A stretch of DNA of 64,000 bases. Source: Pedobacter rhizosphaerae (GTDB lineage: Bacteria; Bacteroidota; Bacteroidia; Sphingobacteriales; Sphingobacteriaceae). Location of the stretch: NCBI RefSeq assembly GCF_900111155.1, contig NZ_FOGG01000012.1, positions 1 through 64,000 on the forward strand. The letters run 5' to 3'. The notes beneath the pieces are model-generated. The model saw nothing but the letters and a program-made list of their open reading frames with translations, did no database searches and was not told where the DNA came from. The translations under genes and the position numbers were made by a program. Each line of letters opens with the position of its first letter. The first letter of the stretch is position 1. Below, piece after piece: positions 1 to 10,975 of this stretch.

Positions 1-388
1 CGTAATCCGTCTTGCTGAACTTGTTTCAGTATCTTTAAGATAAGGCCCTGAAACGAGTTCAGGGTGACGAGTGTGTTAGAGAGATTTTATTGAGCCTAAA
101 GTTATCTGGCTGGCGGGGACACCAGCCAGTAGATAGACCTTATTCGTAATCCGTCTTGCTGAACTTGTTTCAGTATCTTTAAGATAAGGCCCTAAAATAA
201 ATTCAGGGTGACGGGTGTGTTAGAGAGATCCGTTTATAATTCCCTTATCCGTAATCCGTCTTGCTGAACTTGTTTCAGCATCTTTAGGATAAGGCCCTGA
301 AATAAATTCAGGGTGACGAGTGTGTTAGCGAGATTTATGAAGAGATTTTATTGAGCCTAGTTATCTGGCTGGTTATGACACCAGCCAG
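1..388. repeat. Three direct copies of an interspersed palindromic repeat plus two hairpins
   Basis: Three near-identical ~84-bp units begin at 1, 145 and 250. Each opens with CGTAATCCGTCTTGCTGAAC, contains a first palindrome (CTGAACTTGTTTCAG) and a second half CCTGAAA...TTCAGGGTGACG, and ends GTGTGTTAG. Between and after them are two copies of another hairpin, CTGGCTGG...CCAGCCAG, at 106-129 and 365-388. The same two elements recur at 42431-42870. No gene is visible in this stretch. The hairpin at 365-388 lies just past the stop codon of the minus-strand GH43 gene and may help end its transcript, although no T-run follows it. Confidence 0.85.
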
Positions 389-400
389 TAGTTCAATTAA

Positions 401-1369
401 TTATTTTGCTTTTTTCACCCCTTCTGAAGTCATAATCACTCTTTTCATGGTACCATCGCTGTTATAGTTGAGGTAGTCGATGCAAACGGATCTTCTATAA
501 CTGCCGCCGTCGGTATTGATTGCTCCATTGTGGTAAATGAAATAGGATTTACCTTTAAAATCAATGATCGCCTGGTGGTTGGTATTGGAATTTCCGGCAA
601 CCTCGTTCAATATACCTTTGTATTCCCATGGGCCATTTACGTTTTTGCTCATGGCATAAACAATTTTTTCCGGGAAGCCGGATGCATAAGAAAGATAGTA
701 CCAGCCTTTACGCTTATGTACCCAGGGTGCTTCTGTAAAACCGGTAAGCGTTACTTTTTGGATCGGGCCATCCAACTCAATCATATTCCTTTTGAGTTTG
801 GCATAATAACACTGCTGGTTTCCCCAGAAAAGGTAGGCCTGTCCGTCATCATCAATAATGACCGTTGGGTCGATATCATCCCAGCTGATTTTTACATCAG
901 TGGTCATATCATTGGTGATCAATGCCTTTCCAATGGCATCTTTAAATGGGCCACGAGGATTATCAGCAACTGCTACACCAATTGATTTTCCATGAATAGT
1001 ACCATGCGAAATGGCTACATACCAATAAAACTTACCGTCGCGTTCGATTACCTGCGAAGCCCAGGCATCATCTTTTGCCCAGGCAAAATCCTTTACATTC
1101 AAGGGCGAAGGGTGTTCTTTCCAGGTTACCATATCTGCTGAAGAATAAACCAGCCATTCGTGCATTTCGTAACGATCCTTGCCTTTCGGGCATACGTCAT
1201 GACCAGTGTAAAGGTAAACGGAATCCTTATAAACATATGCTGCGGGGTCTGCAGTGTATTTATCTGTAATGATGGGATTAGCTGTGGCTGTAATAATTTT
1301 CTCCTGTGCTTTACCGACCAATTGTATCATTGACAGGGTTAAGATGGATAAACCTAGTTTTTTTAACAT
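401..1369 (-). CDS. Glycoside hydrolase family 43 enzyme (arabinofuranosidase/xylosidase type)
   Basis: This 322-residue secreted enzyme has a short signal peptide (MLKKLGLSILTLSMIQLVGKAQ) and is a single five-bladed propeller domain without accessory modules. Seen: the GH43 triad is readable as D41 (TADPAA, base), D167 (DIDPTV, pKa modulator) and E213 (TEAPW, acid). Known: GH43 enzymes with this layout remove alpha-L-arabinofuranosyl or beta-xylosyl units. Next to two GH51 genes, an arabinan side-chain role is the best inference. It is the last gene of a four-gene minus-strand operon and begins 3 bp after the upstream stop. The ATG at 1369 is preferred over the in-frame GTG at 1372. The subfamily was not determined. 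Confidence 0.9.
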   Translation of the reverse strand: MLKKLGLSILTLSMIQLVGKAQEKIITATANPIITDKYTADPAAYVYKDSVYLYTGHDVCPKGKDRYEMHEWLVYSSADMVTWKEHPSPLNVKDFAWAKDDAWASQVIERDGKFYWYVAISHGTIHGKSIGVAVADNPRGPFKDAIGKALITNDMTTDVKISWDDIDPTVIIDDDGQAYLFWGNQQCYYAKLKRNMIELDGPIQKVTLTGFTEAPWVHKRKGWYYLSYASGFPEKIVYAMSKNVNGPWEYKGILNEVAGNSNTNHQAIIDFKGKSYFIYHNGAINTDGGSYRRSVCIDYLNYNSDGTMKRVIMTSEGVKKAK

Positions 1370-1372
1370 CAC

Positions 1373-2311
1373 TTATTGTTTTAATAGTTTGCTGAGTTCT
1401 TTTTCTTTAATCTTGATGATAGTACCATGCCTTAAACCTTTTGGTAAGGCTATTTTATCAGAAATATCTGTCCAGTTTTTTAGGTCTGTTGAGGTGATTG
1501 CACCGTATTTATGCTCAGTATATTTATCAAAATACACCAGCCAATCTTCACCAATTTTTAAGGTGGTAGGTCCTTCAGCCCAGTATTTTCCTGTAATTGG
1601 GGCGCTGGCTTTACCGTAAGGGCCTTCCAGCTTATCGCTGTAGGCAATTTTTAAATTCTTTTGCACAGGGTTACGGGTTTCATCCTTCAAGAACATGATA
1701 AACTTGCCGCCATCCTTAACTATAGAGGCATCAATAGCGTTAAATCCCGGATCATAAAGCAATTTGGTATCAGAAAAGGTTTTGAAATCTTTGGTGGTTA
1801 CATAGTACATCCTGTGGTTGTATCCGTTTTCTTCTTTAGCCGCTGTTTCAGGAAATTTGCCTTCAATGGTGGTGGCCCAATAGATGAGATAGGTTTTAGT
1901 CTGGTCATCATAGGTAATTTCGGGAGCCCAGGTATTTCTTGCGCCTGCTTCTTTGGCCATTACCGGGATGAATTGTTGTTTACTCCAATTAACCAGATCC
2001 CTGGAGCTGGCATAGCCTATTCCCTTATCTTTCCAGCTTACGGTCCAAACCATGTGAAATAATCCATCAGCGCCCCTGATAATACAAGGATCTCTCATTA
2101 ACTTATCGTTGCTTACGGTAGGGGTAAGAAATGACTGATCGTTTTTGAGTGTAGCCCATTTATAGCCATCGCGACTGTAAGCCAAATGAAGACCATCTTC
2201 TCCATTATTCTTAAAGTAAGCGAAAAGGTAAACATCCTGCTTTTTTTGTGCCTGCGCATTGAAGAGAGCAGATATTAGGAAAATGGAGAGAAATAATAGT
2301 TTCTTCATCAT
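1373..2311 (-). CDS. Glycoside hydrolase family 43 enzyme
   Basis: The product is a 312-residue secreted GH43 protein with signal peptide MMKKLLFLSIFLISALFNAQAQ. Seen: the catalytic base is probably D74 in MRDPCIIRG, the modulator D194 in NAIDASIV and the acid E246 in AEGPT; TWAPEI around 128-132 is a further conserved GH43 segment. It belongs to the variant that starts with an extra strand (YLFAYFK) before the first catalytic Asp, like the GH43 genes at 46538 and 48987. Two ATG codons (2311, 2308) are equally likely starts. The gap to the GH51 gene upstream is 3 bp, so co-transcription is near certain. Substrate is inferred to be an arabinose- or galactose-containing side chain of pectin. 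Confidence 0.88.
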   Translation of the reverse strand: MMKKLLFLSIFLISALFNAQAQKKQDVYLFAYFKNNGEDGLHLAYSRDGYKWATLKNDQSFLTPTVSNDKLMRDPCIIRGADGLFHMVWTVSWKDKGIGYASSRDLVNWSKQQFIPVMAKEAGARNTWAPEITYDDQTKTYLIYWATTIEGKFPETAAKEENGYNHRMYYVTTKDFKTFSDTKLLYDPGFNAIDASIVKDGGKFIMFLKDETRNPVQKNLKIAYSDKLEGPYGKASAPITGKYWAEGPTTLKIGEDWLVYFDKYTEHKYGAITSTDLKNWTDISDKIALPKGLRHGTIIKIKEKELSKLLKQ

Positions 2312-2314
2312 TAC

Positions 2315-3868
2315 TTATTTAAGTTCTAAAACCACTACAGACTGTGCCGGAAGATCTACCTTAAGGCTATTTCCTGATTTCCTGGCTCCGGTAAACTTTT
2401 CATTGTGGATCTTATTGTTATCTGCGAAAGTATTAATGTCGGTAAGCTTAGCCGAAGTAAGTATTTGCCCCGTTACCGTTTTCCACTTCAAGTCGCCCAG
2501 ATCAGTATTTAAGGTAATTTTATTTTTAGGATCAAGGTTAACCAATGAAATGTGGATGGCACCTGTAGGATCCTGCGAAGCAGATACATTTAAGGCTGGA
2601 ATTTTTTTATCGCCTAAAACATAATCCGGACTCGAGAAGTTGATTGGCAGGTATTTAGCATCCATGTGTACCTTAAATAAGTCGAAAACATGGTAGGTGG
2701 GGGTGAGGATCATTTTTTCCTTTTCGGTTAAAATAAGTGCCTGTAGTACATTAATGGTTTGAGCCAGATTGGCCATCCTAACCCTGTCTGAATGATTATT
2801 GAAAATATTGAGCGTTGTTCCCGCAATCAAGGCATCGCGCAAACTGTTTTGCTGATAGAGGAAGCCCGGGTTAGTGCCAGGCTCTACATCCGTCCATATT
2901 CCCCATTCATCTACAATGAGGGCTACTTTCTTTTTCGGATCGTATTTATCCATAATTGCGGCGTGTTTGCTTACAATTTCTTCCATCCGGAGGCAGTTTT
3001 TCATCGTAGAGAAATACTCTTGTTCGTCGAATTTGGTTGCCGATCCTTTGGCATTCCATTTTCCGGTAGGAAGGGTGTAGTAGTGTAAGGTTAATCCCCA
3101 CATTCTACCCGCACCAATGTTTTTCATACAGGTTTCGGTCCATCTATAATCGTCGGCATTGGCACCACTGGCAATTCTTTTTAATGGCGCACCGGCGTAA
3201 TCTCTGGCGTAGGTGGCATATCTTCTGTATAAATCGCTGTAATACTCGGGTGTCATATTGCCACCGCAACCCCAGCTTTCGTTGCCCACACCCCAGTAAG
3301 AAACCTTCCATGGTTTATCCATTCCATTTTGTTTACGGATAGCGGTCATGGGGCTTACTCCATCAAAGTTGAGGTATTCTACCCATTTAGCCATTTCTTC
3401 AACGGTACCACTGCCCACATTGCCCGCAATGTACGGTTCACAGTTAAGCATTTGGCAGAGGTCTAAAAATTCATGCGTACCAAAGCTGTTATCTTCTGTT
3501 ACGCCACCCCAATTGGTATTCACCATTTTTGGGCGTTGGTTTCTTGGGCCAATTCCATCTCTCCAGTGGTATTCATCAGCAAAGCATCCTCCGGGCCAGC
3601 GCAGATTAGGAACTTTGATCTTCTTCAATGCCTCTACAATGTCTAATCTGATTCGTCCTTTGTTTGGTATGGTAGCGTTTTCATCTACCCAGAAGCCATC
3701 GTAAATGCACCTGCCCAGGTGTTCTGAAAAGTGGCCGTAAATGTGTTTACTGATGACCTGATCGCCAGCGGGTTTAATTTGGAGTACTGTTTCTGTTTGT
3801 GCCTTTGCCCATACAGCAGTGCTGAGCAGGGCAATGGAAAGGAATATTTTTTTCATTTTAAGCTGCAT
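2315..3868 (-). CDS. GH51 alpha-L-arabinofuranosidase (short form)
   Basis: This 517-residue GH51 enzyme hydrolyses terminal alpha-L-arabinofuranosyl residues, typically from arabinan oligomers. Seen: a (beta/alpha)8 domain with acid/base E197 in GVGNESWG and nucleophile E321 in IVDEWG, followed by a C-terminal beta domain. The length matches the compact bacterial intracellular type, but a signal peptide ([20 protein letters not shown] after M5) sends it out of the cytoplasm. ATG 3868 follows the upstream stop by 7 bp; ATG 3856 would give a more typical leader and is a real alternative. It sits in an operon with a second, larger GH51, which suggests division of labour between polymer and oligomer. 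Confidence 0.93.
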   Translation of the reverse strand: MQLKMKKIFLSIALLSTAVWAKAQTETVLQIKPAGDQVISKHIYGHFSEHLGRCIYDGFWVDENATIPNKGRIRLDIVEALKKIKVPNLRWPGGCFADEYHWRDGIGPRNQRPKMVNTNWGGVTEDNSFGTHEFLDLCQMLNCEPYIAGNVGSGTVEEMAKWVEYLNFDGVSPMTAIRKQNGMDKPWKVSYWGVGNESWGCGGNMTPEYYSDLYRRYATYARDYAGAPLKRIASGANADDYRWTETCMKNIGAGRMWGLTLHYYTLPTGKWNAKGSATKFDEQEYFSTMKNCLRMEEIVSKHAAIMDKYDPKKKVALIVDEWGIWTDVEPGTNPGFLYQQNSLRDALIAGTTLNIFNNHSDRVRMANLAQTINVLQALILTEKEKMILTPTYHVFDLFKVHMDAKYLPINFSSPDYVLGDKKIPALNVSASQDPTGAIHISLVNLDPKNKITLNTDLGDLKWKTVTGQILTSAKLTDINTFADNNKIHNEKFTGARKSGNSLKVDLPAQSVVVLELK

Positions 3869-3875
3869 GACAAGA

Positions 3876-5876
3876 TTAACCGAAAGGAACTTTAATTACG
3901 GTAAATGAATAAGGTTTTAATGCAATTTTGATTTTTTTGTCTTTTACGTTTACAGTACTTTTTTGGGGGCTTACTGCTTTAGGATTCTGAAAGGTATTAA
4001 TCTGCCCCAGATTGGCGTTGGCTAATTCTTCTACCGTTCCTTTGGCTTTTAACCTGGTTTTTCCATTTAAGTTGAAGGCAATATCCTGGCTTTTATCTGC
4101 GTTGTTGGCTATTTTGATAATTAATTCCTTTGTGTTCTTATCAATTACCGATGAGGCATACAAACCATCCTGGCCAATAATATTTTTATTTTCCAGGGTG
4201 ATTGGAACTACATCAGTTCCTTTATTGGTAGAGAAGAGTTTTTGAACGTAATAATCTGGTGTCCCGTAAGATTCGAGGTTATCTACCCAAATCATATCGG
4301 GTGCCCATTGCCAGGCATCAACATGCGCAAACAAAGGCGCATAGGAGGCCATTTGCACTACATCTGCATTTCGCTCGAGGCCAGTCATTAAGGATGCCGA
4401 AGCCAGGGCACTTTGCCAGTTGCTTTTATCCGGGCCGGTTAAGCTTTTATCTGCATGAACGGCATATTCTCCTACAAAAACCTTCGATCCGTTGCGGGGG
4501 TAGTTGTCGTAACGGCCTGCATTTTTCAAAAACCAATCTGCCGGGCGATAATAGTGTTCATCGATGAAATCAGCGTTATTTGCTCTTAATGAGGTGTTTA
4601 GGAGGTTGAATCTTTCGCCCTCAGGATCCGTTCCCGAACTGTTAATAATTTTGAAATCAGGATATTTAGCTTTGATGGCCTTGGTGAAAACAGCCAGCCT
4701 TTCTAAATATTGAGGCCCCCAGTTTTCGTTTCCAACGCCCATCATCTTCAAATTAAAGGGTTTTGGATGCCCAAGATCGGCCCTCATTTTGCCCCATTTG
4801 GTTGTTACATCGCCATTGGCAAATTCAATAAGATCTAAAGCATCTTGTACATAAGGGTCAAGTTCATCCATGGCAGCTACTTCGCCTGTATTGAATTGGC
4901 AGGCCATACCACAGTTTAAAATGGGTAGGGCATCAGAACCTATATCTTCTGCCAGTTGGAAATATTCAAAGAACCCTAGGCCAAAACTCTGATAATAGTC
5001 TGGTGCAGGGCGATGAGCAAATTCTACATTCCAGCGGTTCATTAATAATTGCCTGTTTTCGATAGGGCCTATAGTCTTTTTCCATTGGTATCTGTTCGCC
5101 AGGTCAGTTCCTTCTACAATACATCCACCGGGGAAACGGATAAAACCAGGCTTCATATCGGCCAGTAGCTGAACCATATCCGCTCTTAATCCCTGAGGAC
5201 GGTTTTTCCAGGTATCGCCGGGAAATAAAGAGATCATATCTAAATCGATCTTGCCTTTTCCTTCAAAGGCGATGCTAAATTTGGCTTTAGGCTCTGTTGC
5301 TGTGGCAGTAAAACTAACGGATTGCTTGTGCCATTCGGAGCCTGTTTTTTCAGGAGCTAAAGAACCTTCAGCAATGACCTCATTCTTAGCATTGATTAAT
5401 TGGAGGCGTAGTTTAACATGGGCAGCAGATTGACGGTACATGACAGAAAAATCATAACGTAAGCCTTTTTTCACGCCAATGCCCTTAAAGCCTTCATTGG
5501 TTATGCTTAATCCTTCCTGGTTGTTATTAACCTGTAAATACCTTGGATTGGCAGTATTTACCTCTTTACGATTTACCACTAAAAGATCTCCCTCATTTGG
5601 CTTTGCCCTTTTTACCGTCCAGCCCATTAATGGTTTGGCAAATTCGAAAGACCTGTTCTTGATCAGTTCGGCATAAATACCACCATCAGCCCCAAAGTTG
5701 ATATCTTCAAAGAAGACACCCCACATATTGGGCTGAACTTTGGCCAGGGTATTATCTACATTAACGGTAATGTTTTTCAGGGTTTGGGCCTGTAACAAAC
5801 TTGCCGAACTCAATCCCGCTAAGGAATAAGCCATACAAGCGCATAGGACTCTCTTGATAGGAGAATTTAATTTCAT
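3876..5876 (-). CDS. GH51 alpha-L-arabinofuranosidase (long form with CBM4_9-like domain)
   Basis: This 666-residue secreted arabinofuranosidase is the first gene of the arabinan operon. Seen: a leader to about residue 31, a beta-sandwich resembling the CBM4_9 insert of long GH51 enzymes (about 70-218), a TIM barrel with acid/base E384 (GVGNENWG) and nucleophile E470 ([10 protein letters not shown]), and a C-terminal beta domain. Known: long GH51 enzymes of this build release arabinose from arabinan and arabinoxylan. It is divergent from the GH95 gene; the 217-bp gap carries a 9-bp-arm palindrome at 5939-5965 that could be its operator. No copy of the ACAGGAT direct repeat points towards it. 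Confidence 0.93.
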   Translation of the reverse strand: MKLNSPIKRVLCACMAYSLAGLSSASLLQAQTLKNITVNVDNTLAKVQPNMWGVFFEDINFGADGGIYAELIKNRSFEFAKPLMGWTVKRAKPNEGDLLVVNRKEVNTANPRYLQVNNNQEGLSITNEGFKGIGVKKGLRYDFSVMYRQSAAHVKLRLQLINAKNEVIAEGSLAPEKTGSEWHKQSVSFTATATEPKAKFSIAFEGKGKIDLDMISLFPGDTWKNRPQGLRADMVQLLADMKPGFIRFPGGCIVEGTDLANRYQWKKTIGPIENRQLLMNRWNVEFAHRPAPDYYQSFGLGFFEYFQLAEDIGSDALPILNCGMACQFNTGEVAAMDELDPYVQDALDLIEFANGDVTTKWGKMRADLGHPKPFNLKMMGVGNENWGPQYLERLAVFTKAIKAKYPDFKIINSSGTDPEGERFNLLNTSLRANNADFIDEHYYRPADWFLKNAGRYDNYPRNGSKVFVGEYAVHADKSLTGPDKSNWQSALASASLMTGLERNADVVQMASYAPLFAHVDAWQWAPDMIWVDNLESYGTPDYYVQKLFSTNKGTDVVPITLENKNIIGQDGLYASSVIDKNTKELIIKIANNADKSQDIAFNLNGKTRLKAKGTVEELANANLGQINTFQNPKAVSPQKSTVNVKDKKIKIALKPYSFTVIKVPFG

Positions 5877-5938
5877 ACGGTTCTATATTTGGAAGATCTT
5901 ATCGTAAAAGTAAAAGATTTAAGATAATAAACGTTATT

Positions 5939-5965
5939 AATACAGTTATTTTTTTCAACTGTATT
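5939..5965. promoter_or_regulatory. Inverted repeat in the divergent arabinan/GH95 intergenic region
   Basis: AATACAGTT and AACTGTATT form perfect 9-bp arms with a 9-nt spacer. It lies about 65 bp upstream of the minus-strand GH51 start and about 130 bp upstream of GH95. The position and symmetry suit a dimeric regulator site for the arabinan operon. The role is inferred. Confidence 0.5.
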
Positions 5966-5987
5966 TTATTTATTACTTTCTGCCATA

Positions 5988-6033
5988 GCAGGATACTACA
6001 GGATGCGCCTTCAGAATTTACTCTTTAAATTGG
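5988..6033 (+). promoter_or_regulatory. Putative activator site plus -7 element before the GH95 operon
   Basis: GCAGGATACT followed directly by ACAGGATG (5988-6005) is a 10-bp-period direct repeat. Exactly 20 bp later comes TAAATTGG (6026-6033), one mismatch from the Bacteroidota -7 consensus TAnnTTTG. The predicted leader to ATG 6094 is about 50 nt. The same site and spacing recur at 17076, 26913, 56228 (minus) and 62154 (minus). Confidence 0.7.
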
Positions 6034-6093
6034 CCTGTATTGAAATCCTGGTTACTTTTTAGCCTTAAGATTTAGCACTAACCAACAGAATTT

Positions 6094-8520
6094 ATGAGCC
6101 TCAAATCATTCAATCTTATCGTATTGATTGCTTGTATGTGTACGTATTTGTACGCTCAAAAACCTACATTTTCAAACCGTACTTTGTGGTATAAACAGCC
6201 TGCGAAAAACTGGGATGAGGCACTTCCGATTGGGAATGGACGCCTGGGGGCCATGATTTTTGGTAGAGTAGATCAAGAGCTGATACAATTGAATGAAGAA
6301 ACCCTGTGGACGGGAGGGCCGGCAGATCCGAATCCTAATCCAGGGGCTTTCCCGTATTTGAGTGAAGTAAGGAAATTATTATTTGCTGGTGATAATGCCC
6401 AGGCTGTAAAGCTGATGAAAAAGATGCAAGGGCCGAACACCAACATGTATCAGCCTTTGGCTAATCTGATTTTAAAACAAAACATAGCTGGAACAGTAAG
6501 CGATTACGCCAGAAGTTTAAATATTGCCGATGCGATCTCCACTACTACCTTCAAAGCCAATAATGTGAGCTATACCCGGGAAATATTTGCTTCTTTTCCC
6601 GATCAGGTAATTGTAATGCGTTTGAAGTCGAGTGTGAAAGGGGCGATCAACGTAAGCTTTGGCTTGGGCGATGAACTGGAGCATTCGGTAAGTACAGATT
6701 CGGATAATCAGATCATACTAAAAGGAAAGGCGAGGATTACCTCTGATGAAAGAAGAAATCAAAAGCCACTAATTTACAGCGATAGTCTCCATCACAATGG
6801 CATGCGGTACCAGGCGAGGTTGAAAATCATTCGTACAGATGGTAAGTTAAGTACCGATAGTTTACTAAATGTACGTTCGGCCAGCGAAATTTTGGTGCTC
6901 ATTTCTGGAGCAACGAGTTTTAACGGTTTTGATCAGTATCCAGATCAAAATGGCCTTGACGAGAATGCCAAAGCCATCAGTTTTTTGAAAAAGGCAGAGC
7001 GAAAGACTTTTGAAACCTTAAAAAAGGATCATGTTCTCGACTTTCAGAAATATTTTAATCGCTTAAGCCTGTCGATAAACCATGCAGAAAACCAACTTGC
7101 AGATCTGCCAACAGACCAGCGTTTAGCCAATTATAAAACCGGGAAAACCGATTTTGGCCTGGAAGAATTGTATTTCCAGTTTGGAAGATATTTATTGATT
7201 TCCTGCTCCAGACCAGGCGGAATACCTGCCAATTTGCAAGGCATCTGGAATCCCCTGATTCGGCCTTCATGGCGAAGTAACTTTACCACCAATATCAATT
7301 TACAGATGAATTACTGGCCTGCGGAGGTGACCAACTTATCAGAACTTACCGAGCCTTTGATTACGCAGATTAAGCACCTGGCTGTAAACGGAGAAAAAAC
7401 GGCAACTCATTATTACCATGCCAAAGGATGGGCCGTACACCACAATACCGATATCTGGGCGCAGACGAACCCGGTGGGAGAGGGAACAGGAGACCCTAAA
7501 TGGGCGAACTGGTCGTTGGGTAGCCCCTGGCTGTCGCAACATTTGTATGAACATTATTTATTTACCCAGGATCAAAAATATTTAAGAGATACTGCTTATC
7601 CCTTAATGAAGGGAGCAGCCCTATTTTGTTTAGATTGGTTAGTAGAGCAGGACGGTTACCTGGTAACCGCTCCTTCTACTTCTCCTGAAAACAGCTATCT
7701 GCTACCTAATGGAAATAAAGAAGTGGTAACCATTGCTTCTACTATGGATATATCCATTATCAGAGATTTATTTGTGAATGTGGTGGAAGCAGCTCAAATT
7801 TTAAAAACTGATGTAGATTTTGCAGCACTTTTAAAGCAAAAGTTAGCTAAACTGCGGCCACTACAGATTGGAAAAAAAGGTAATTTACAAGAGTGGTATG
7901 GCGATTTTGAGGATGAAGATCCGCAGCACCGCCATGTTTCTCACCTGTTTGGTTTGCATCCGGGAAGAGAGATTTCGCCATTAATTGATACGATATATGC
8001 TAATGCCGCCCGTAAAACCCTGCAAGTTAGGGGTGATGAAGGAACGGGATGGAGCAAAGCCTGGAAAATTAATTTTTGGGCCCGATTGCTTGATGGCAAC
8101 CATGCCTACAAAATGTATCAGGAGCTGTTGAAAAGTTCGACCCTGAATAATCTGTTCGATACGCATCCTCCTTTTCAAATTGACGGAAACTTTGGAGCCA
8201 CTGCAGGTATTGCCGAAATGCTTTTGCAAAGCCATTTGGGGCAAATTCAGCTATTGCCTGCACTCCCGGCCGCCTGGAATACCGGTAGTGTAAAAGGATT
8301 GATTGCCCGCGGCGGATATGTAGTAGACATTTACTGGAAAAATGGCAAGTTGCTTAAAGCGACCATTCTGGCAAAAAATGAAGGGTCATTAAACCTATCT
8401 ACCCATGAACCCATCCAAGTGAATAACATACGGGTTAAAGCAGAAAAAAAGAATGGTTTATTGTTGAGTAAGATAGAAACTGCTGCAGGAAAAACCTATG
8501 AAATTACCACAACACCATGA
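6094..8520 (+). CDS. GH95 alpha-L-fucosidase / alpha-L-galactosidase
   Basis: This 808-residue enzyme has a signal peptide ending near LYAQ and the full GH95 plan: N-terminal beta domain starting [18 protein letters not shown], an (alpha/alpha)6 barrel and a C-terminal beta domain. Seen: the hallmark segments [12 protein letters not shown] (about residue 402), PSTSPENSY (about 530) and FQIDGNFG (about 695), which hold the residues used for inverting hydrolysis in the family. Known: GH95 members act on alpha-1,2-fucosyl or alpha-L-galactosyl residues; both sugars occur on pectin side chains. It leads the RG-I operon behind a strong candidate activator site, 15 bp ahead of the next gene. Which of the two sugars it prefers cannot be read from sequence. 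Confidence 0.93.
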   Translation: MSLKSFNLIVLIACMCTYLYAQKPTFSNRTLWYKQPAKNWDEALPIGNGRLGAMIFGRVDQELIQLNEETLWTGGPADPNPNPGAFPYLSEVRKLLFAGDNAQAVKLMKKMQGPNTNMYQPLANLILKQNIAGTVSDYARSLNIADAISTTTFKANNVSYTREIFASFPDQVIVMRLKSSVKGAINVSFGLGDELEHSVSTDSDNQIILKGKARITSDERRNQKPLIYSDSLHHNGMRYQARLKIIRTDGKLSTDSLLNVRSASEILVLISGATSFNGFDQYPDQNGLDENAKAISFLKKAERKTFETLKKDHVLDFQKYFNRLSLSINHAENQLADLPTDQRLANYKTGKTDFGLEELYFQFGRYLLISCSRPGGIPANLQGIWNPLIRPSWRSNFTTNINLQMNYWPAEVTNLSELTEPLITQIKHLAVNGEKTATHYYHAKGWAVHHNTDIWAQTNPVGEGTGDPKWANWSLGSPWLSQHLYEHYLFTQDQKYLRDTAYPLMKGAALFCLDWLVEQDGYLVTAPSTSPENSYLLPNGNKEVVTIASTMDISIIRDLFVNVVEAAQILKTDVDFAALLKQKLAKLRPLQIGKKGNLQEWYGDFEDEDPQHRHVSHLFGLHPGREISPLIDTIYANAARKTLQVRGDEGTGWSKAWKINFWARLLDGNHAYKMYQELLKSSTLNNLFDTHPPFQIDGNFGATAGIAEMLLQSHLGQIQLLPALPAAWNTGSVKGLIARGGYVVDIYWKNGKLLKATILAKNEGSLNLSTHEPIQVNNIRVKAEKKNGLLLSKIETAAGKTYEITTTP

Positions 8521-8535
8521 TAATCTGAATATAAA

Positions 8536-10935
8536 ATGAACCTCAAGAAAACGTTTCTTGTCGTATTATCGATATGCTTTTCGATTTACGGCAGTGCCCA
8601 GGAAAAAGCAGCCTCAAATCCATCAGCTCAAAAAACATTAAAACCGTTTTTTGAAAAGGTATATCTACAAACAGACAGGGATTATTATGGTACGGGGGAG
8701 GATGTTTGGTTTAGTGCATACCTGGTTAATGGAAAGAGTACCAGTTTAACCGGTACTAGTAATAATTTGTATGTAGAATTGATTTCCCCCCAAGCGGCAG
8801 TGCTGGATATGAAAGTAATCCGTTTAGAAAACGGCCTGGGAAATGGTGATTTCAGACTGAAAGATTCTATCCCCTCGGGTTGGTACAATATCAGGGCTTA
8901 CACCAACTGGATGCGTAATTTTGGCGATAATTTTGTCTTTCAAAAGCGCATTTACCTCAATAACAACCTGGCAGAAAGCAGTAAAAATGCGTCAAAAGCC
9001 AATCCGACAGTCAAAACCCCACAAAAAAATATTGCTTTTTATCCGGAAGGGGGCGCTTTAGTAGAAGGCGTAAACGGGATTGTAGCTTTTAAGGCCAATG
9101 ACGAAATGGGTAACGGTTTGAAAACCCAGGGCAGTATTGTTTCTGCAAAAGGCGATACCATAACTACCTTTCAAAGTACGGAAGTTGGAATGGGTATTTT
9201 TGCTTTTACCCCTCAGCGCAACGAAAAGTACCGGGTAGTGGGAAGTTTTGGAACGGAAAAATTTAGTACTCAACTACCTGTTATTTTGCAAAAGGGATTG
9301 TCGCTGCATGTAACCAGAGATTCGCTGAATATAAAAGCCGCAATCAGTGCGAATGAAAGCATATTTGCTGAGCTCAATGGAAAAACGCTGAGTGTTATCA
9401 TCAAGCATGCCGGAGAAAACATTTATACCGGTACCTTAAAAATGACTAAGCCAAGTGTTTCAGTATCCATTCCGGTTAAAGGTTTTCCAAGAGGGATTGC
9501 AGTAATTACGGTGGTAGATGACCAGGGCAAGCCCCATTGCGAAAGATTGGTTTTTATTCCCGGCGATAATAATGTGCGCTTTACCATTAGTAAGAATAAA
9601 GCCAATTATCAACCCAGAGAGAAGGTGGTTTTGAATATTAATGCCACAGATCTTTCAGGAAAGCCTGTAAAAGCGTCGATATCATTGGCGGCAGTGGATG
9701 GGCTGGTGCCTCAAAGTGGGAATAACCTGGTTTCTTATTTGCTGTTGCAATCAGAAGTAAAGGGAGAAATTAAGAATGCCGAACAGTATCTCGATCCTGA
9801 AAATCCAGGAGCTTCAAAACAGCTTGATCTTTTATTACTTACCCAGGGTTGGAGAGATTATTTGTGGCGCAGGATTGCCGATTCGACCATTAAAGTGAGT
9901 TATTTACCCGAGCCCGGTTTTACCATCAAAGGTTTAGTAAGGGAAAAACTGGCCAACAAACCAATGGCGGGTATGAATATCACGCTATTTGGTTCAAATT
10001 TTATTGGAAACAAGATTTATCTCACCAAAACAGATGCAGACGGGCGTTATTTTCTGGACGGTTTAAAATGGTACGGAAATCAGGCCATTAAGCTATCCTC
10101 TCAAAACAATGAAGGTAAAAAAGGTGGCTGGTTGCAAATAGATTCTGTTTTTAAACCACAGCCCATTACTTTAAAAGAGGGGAATGAAGTGGTTTCATCG
10201 GCGTTTAATAGTGAATTGGGTAAGCGAACAGAATACAGAAGAACCTATAAATTTGGTGATTCTATCACCTTGGGCGATGTGGAAATTAACGCAAACAGAA
10301 ATCAAAAGGTGCAATTGTTTCAGGAAACGCTAAGTACATTTGGTTATCCCGATCAGGTATTTAACATTACTGCTGCAGACTATGATTTTAAAGGCTTAGA
10401 TCATTTTTTGCTTACTAAAGCTAATGGGGCTCAGCCTGTAGATGACCTGGATTCTGCTGGTAATGAGGGTGTAATGTTTGTTGCCAATGGGAAAAAAGTA
10501 AGGCCAAGAGTGTTGATCAATAATCGGGAGGACTTATTTGACCGTTTAGATTTTTACAGTTTAACCATGGATCAAATTAATCAGGTAGTGGTTAAGCATT
10601 TGGTTAATAACCAGGCGCAGGACGTGTATGTAATTTCGTTAAACCTGAAGGATAGCGCGCTTAGAGGTCCGAACCTTAATTTGCTCAACATCAATTTAAA
10701 TGGTTATTACAACGCCAGAACTTTTTATTCGCCCAATTATAACATTTCAAATAGCCAGTCGAAAGATTTAAGAACTACATTATATTGGAATCCATCCATT
10801 CAAACCAATGAAAAGGGGGCAGTGAGCATTAGCTTTTTCAACAGCGATAACAAAGGAAGCGTAGTGGTAAAGGCAGAAGGGATTGCAGCACAATCCAATG
10901 CTATTTCGACCAAAATTACTTATCAGGTACAGTAG
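8536..10935 (+). CDS. MG2-domain / TonB-plug-like protein of unknown role
   Basis: This 799-residue exported protein has a leader ending GSAQ. Seen: an N-terminal macroglobulin MG2-like domain (FFEKVYLQTDRDYYGTGEDV, about 37-145), further beta domains, the segment LTQGWRDYLWRRI (about 435), a carboxypeptidase-regulatory-like domain (about 460-545) and a region resembling a TonB-receptor plug (about 600-700). There is no beta-barrel, so it is not itself a transporter. Known: proteins of this build are common in Bacteroidota and mostly uncharacterised; they resemble alpha-2-macroglobulin domains. Its place between GH95 and the PL11 lyase, with short gaps, implies co-expression with RG-I breakdown. 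A structural or docking role at the outer membrane is a guess. Confidence 0.75.
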   Translation: MNLKKTFLVVLSICFSIYGSAQEKAASNPSAQKTLKPFFEKVYLQTDRDYYGTGEDVWFSAYLVNGKSTSLTGTSNNLYVELISPQAAVLDMKVIRLENGLGNGDFRLKDSIPSGWYNIRAYTNWMRNFGDNFVFQKRIYLNNNLAESSKNASKANPTVKTPQKNIAFYPEGGALVEGVNGIVAFKANDEMGNGLKTQGSIVSAKGDTITTFQSTEVGMGIFAFTPQRNEKYRVVGSFGTEKFSTQLPVILQKGLSLHVTRDSLNIKAAISANESIFAELNGKTLSVIIKHAGENIYTGTLKMTKPSVSVSIPVKGFPRGIAVITVVDDQGKPHCERLVFIPGDNNVRFTISKNKANYQPREKVVLNINATDLSGKPVKASISLAAVDGLVPQSGNNLVSYLLLQSEVKGEIKNAEQYLDPENPGASKQLDLLLLTQGWRDYLWRRIADSTIKVSYLPEPGFTIKGLVREKLANKPMAGMNITLFGSNFIGNKIYLTKTDADGRYFLDGLKWYGNQAIKLSSQNNEGKKGGWLQIDSVFKPQPITLKEGNEVVSSAFNSELGKRTEYRRTYKFGDSITLGDVEINANRNQKVQLFQETLSTFGYPDQVFNITAADYDFKGLDHFLLTKANGAQPVDDLDSAGNEGVMFVANGKKVRPRVLINNREDLFDRLDFYSLTMDQINQVVVKHLVNNQAQDVYVISLNLKDSALRGPNLNLLNINLNGYYNARTFYSPNYNISNSQSKDLRTTLYWNPSIQTNEKGAVSISFFNSDNKGSVVVKAEGIAAQSNAISTKITYQVQ

Positions 10936-10975
10936 GATGAGCCATTTATTACAAGAAAAACCAATGGTTTATAAA

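Noticed and set aside
1370-1372. GTG as start of the first GH43 gene
   Set aside because: The next codon is ATG and begins a normal leader; GTG adds nothing.
6033-6056. CCTGTATTGAAATCCTGG as a reverse-oriented activator site for the arabinan operon
   Set aside because: The half-site spacing is longer than in all other copies and the second half is imperfect.
10883-10975. Upstream extension of the PL11 gene
   Set aside because: It overlaps the preceding gene and puts about 30 non-leader residues before a normal signal peptide.
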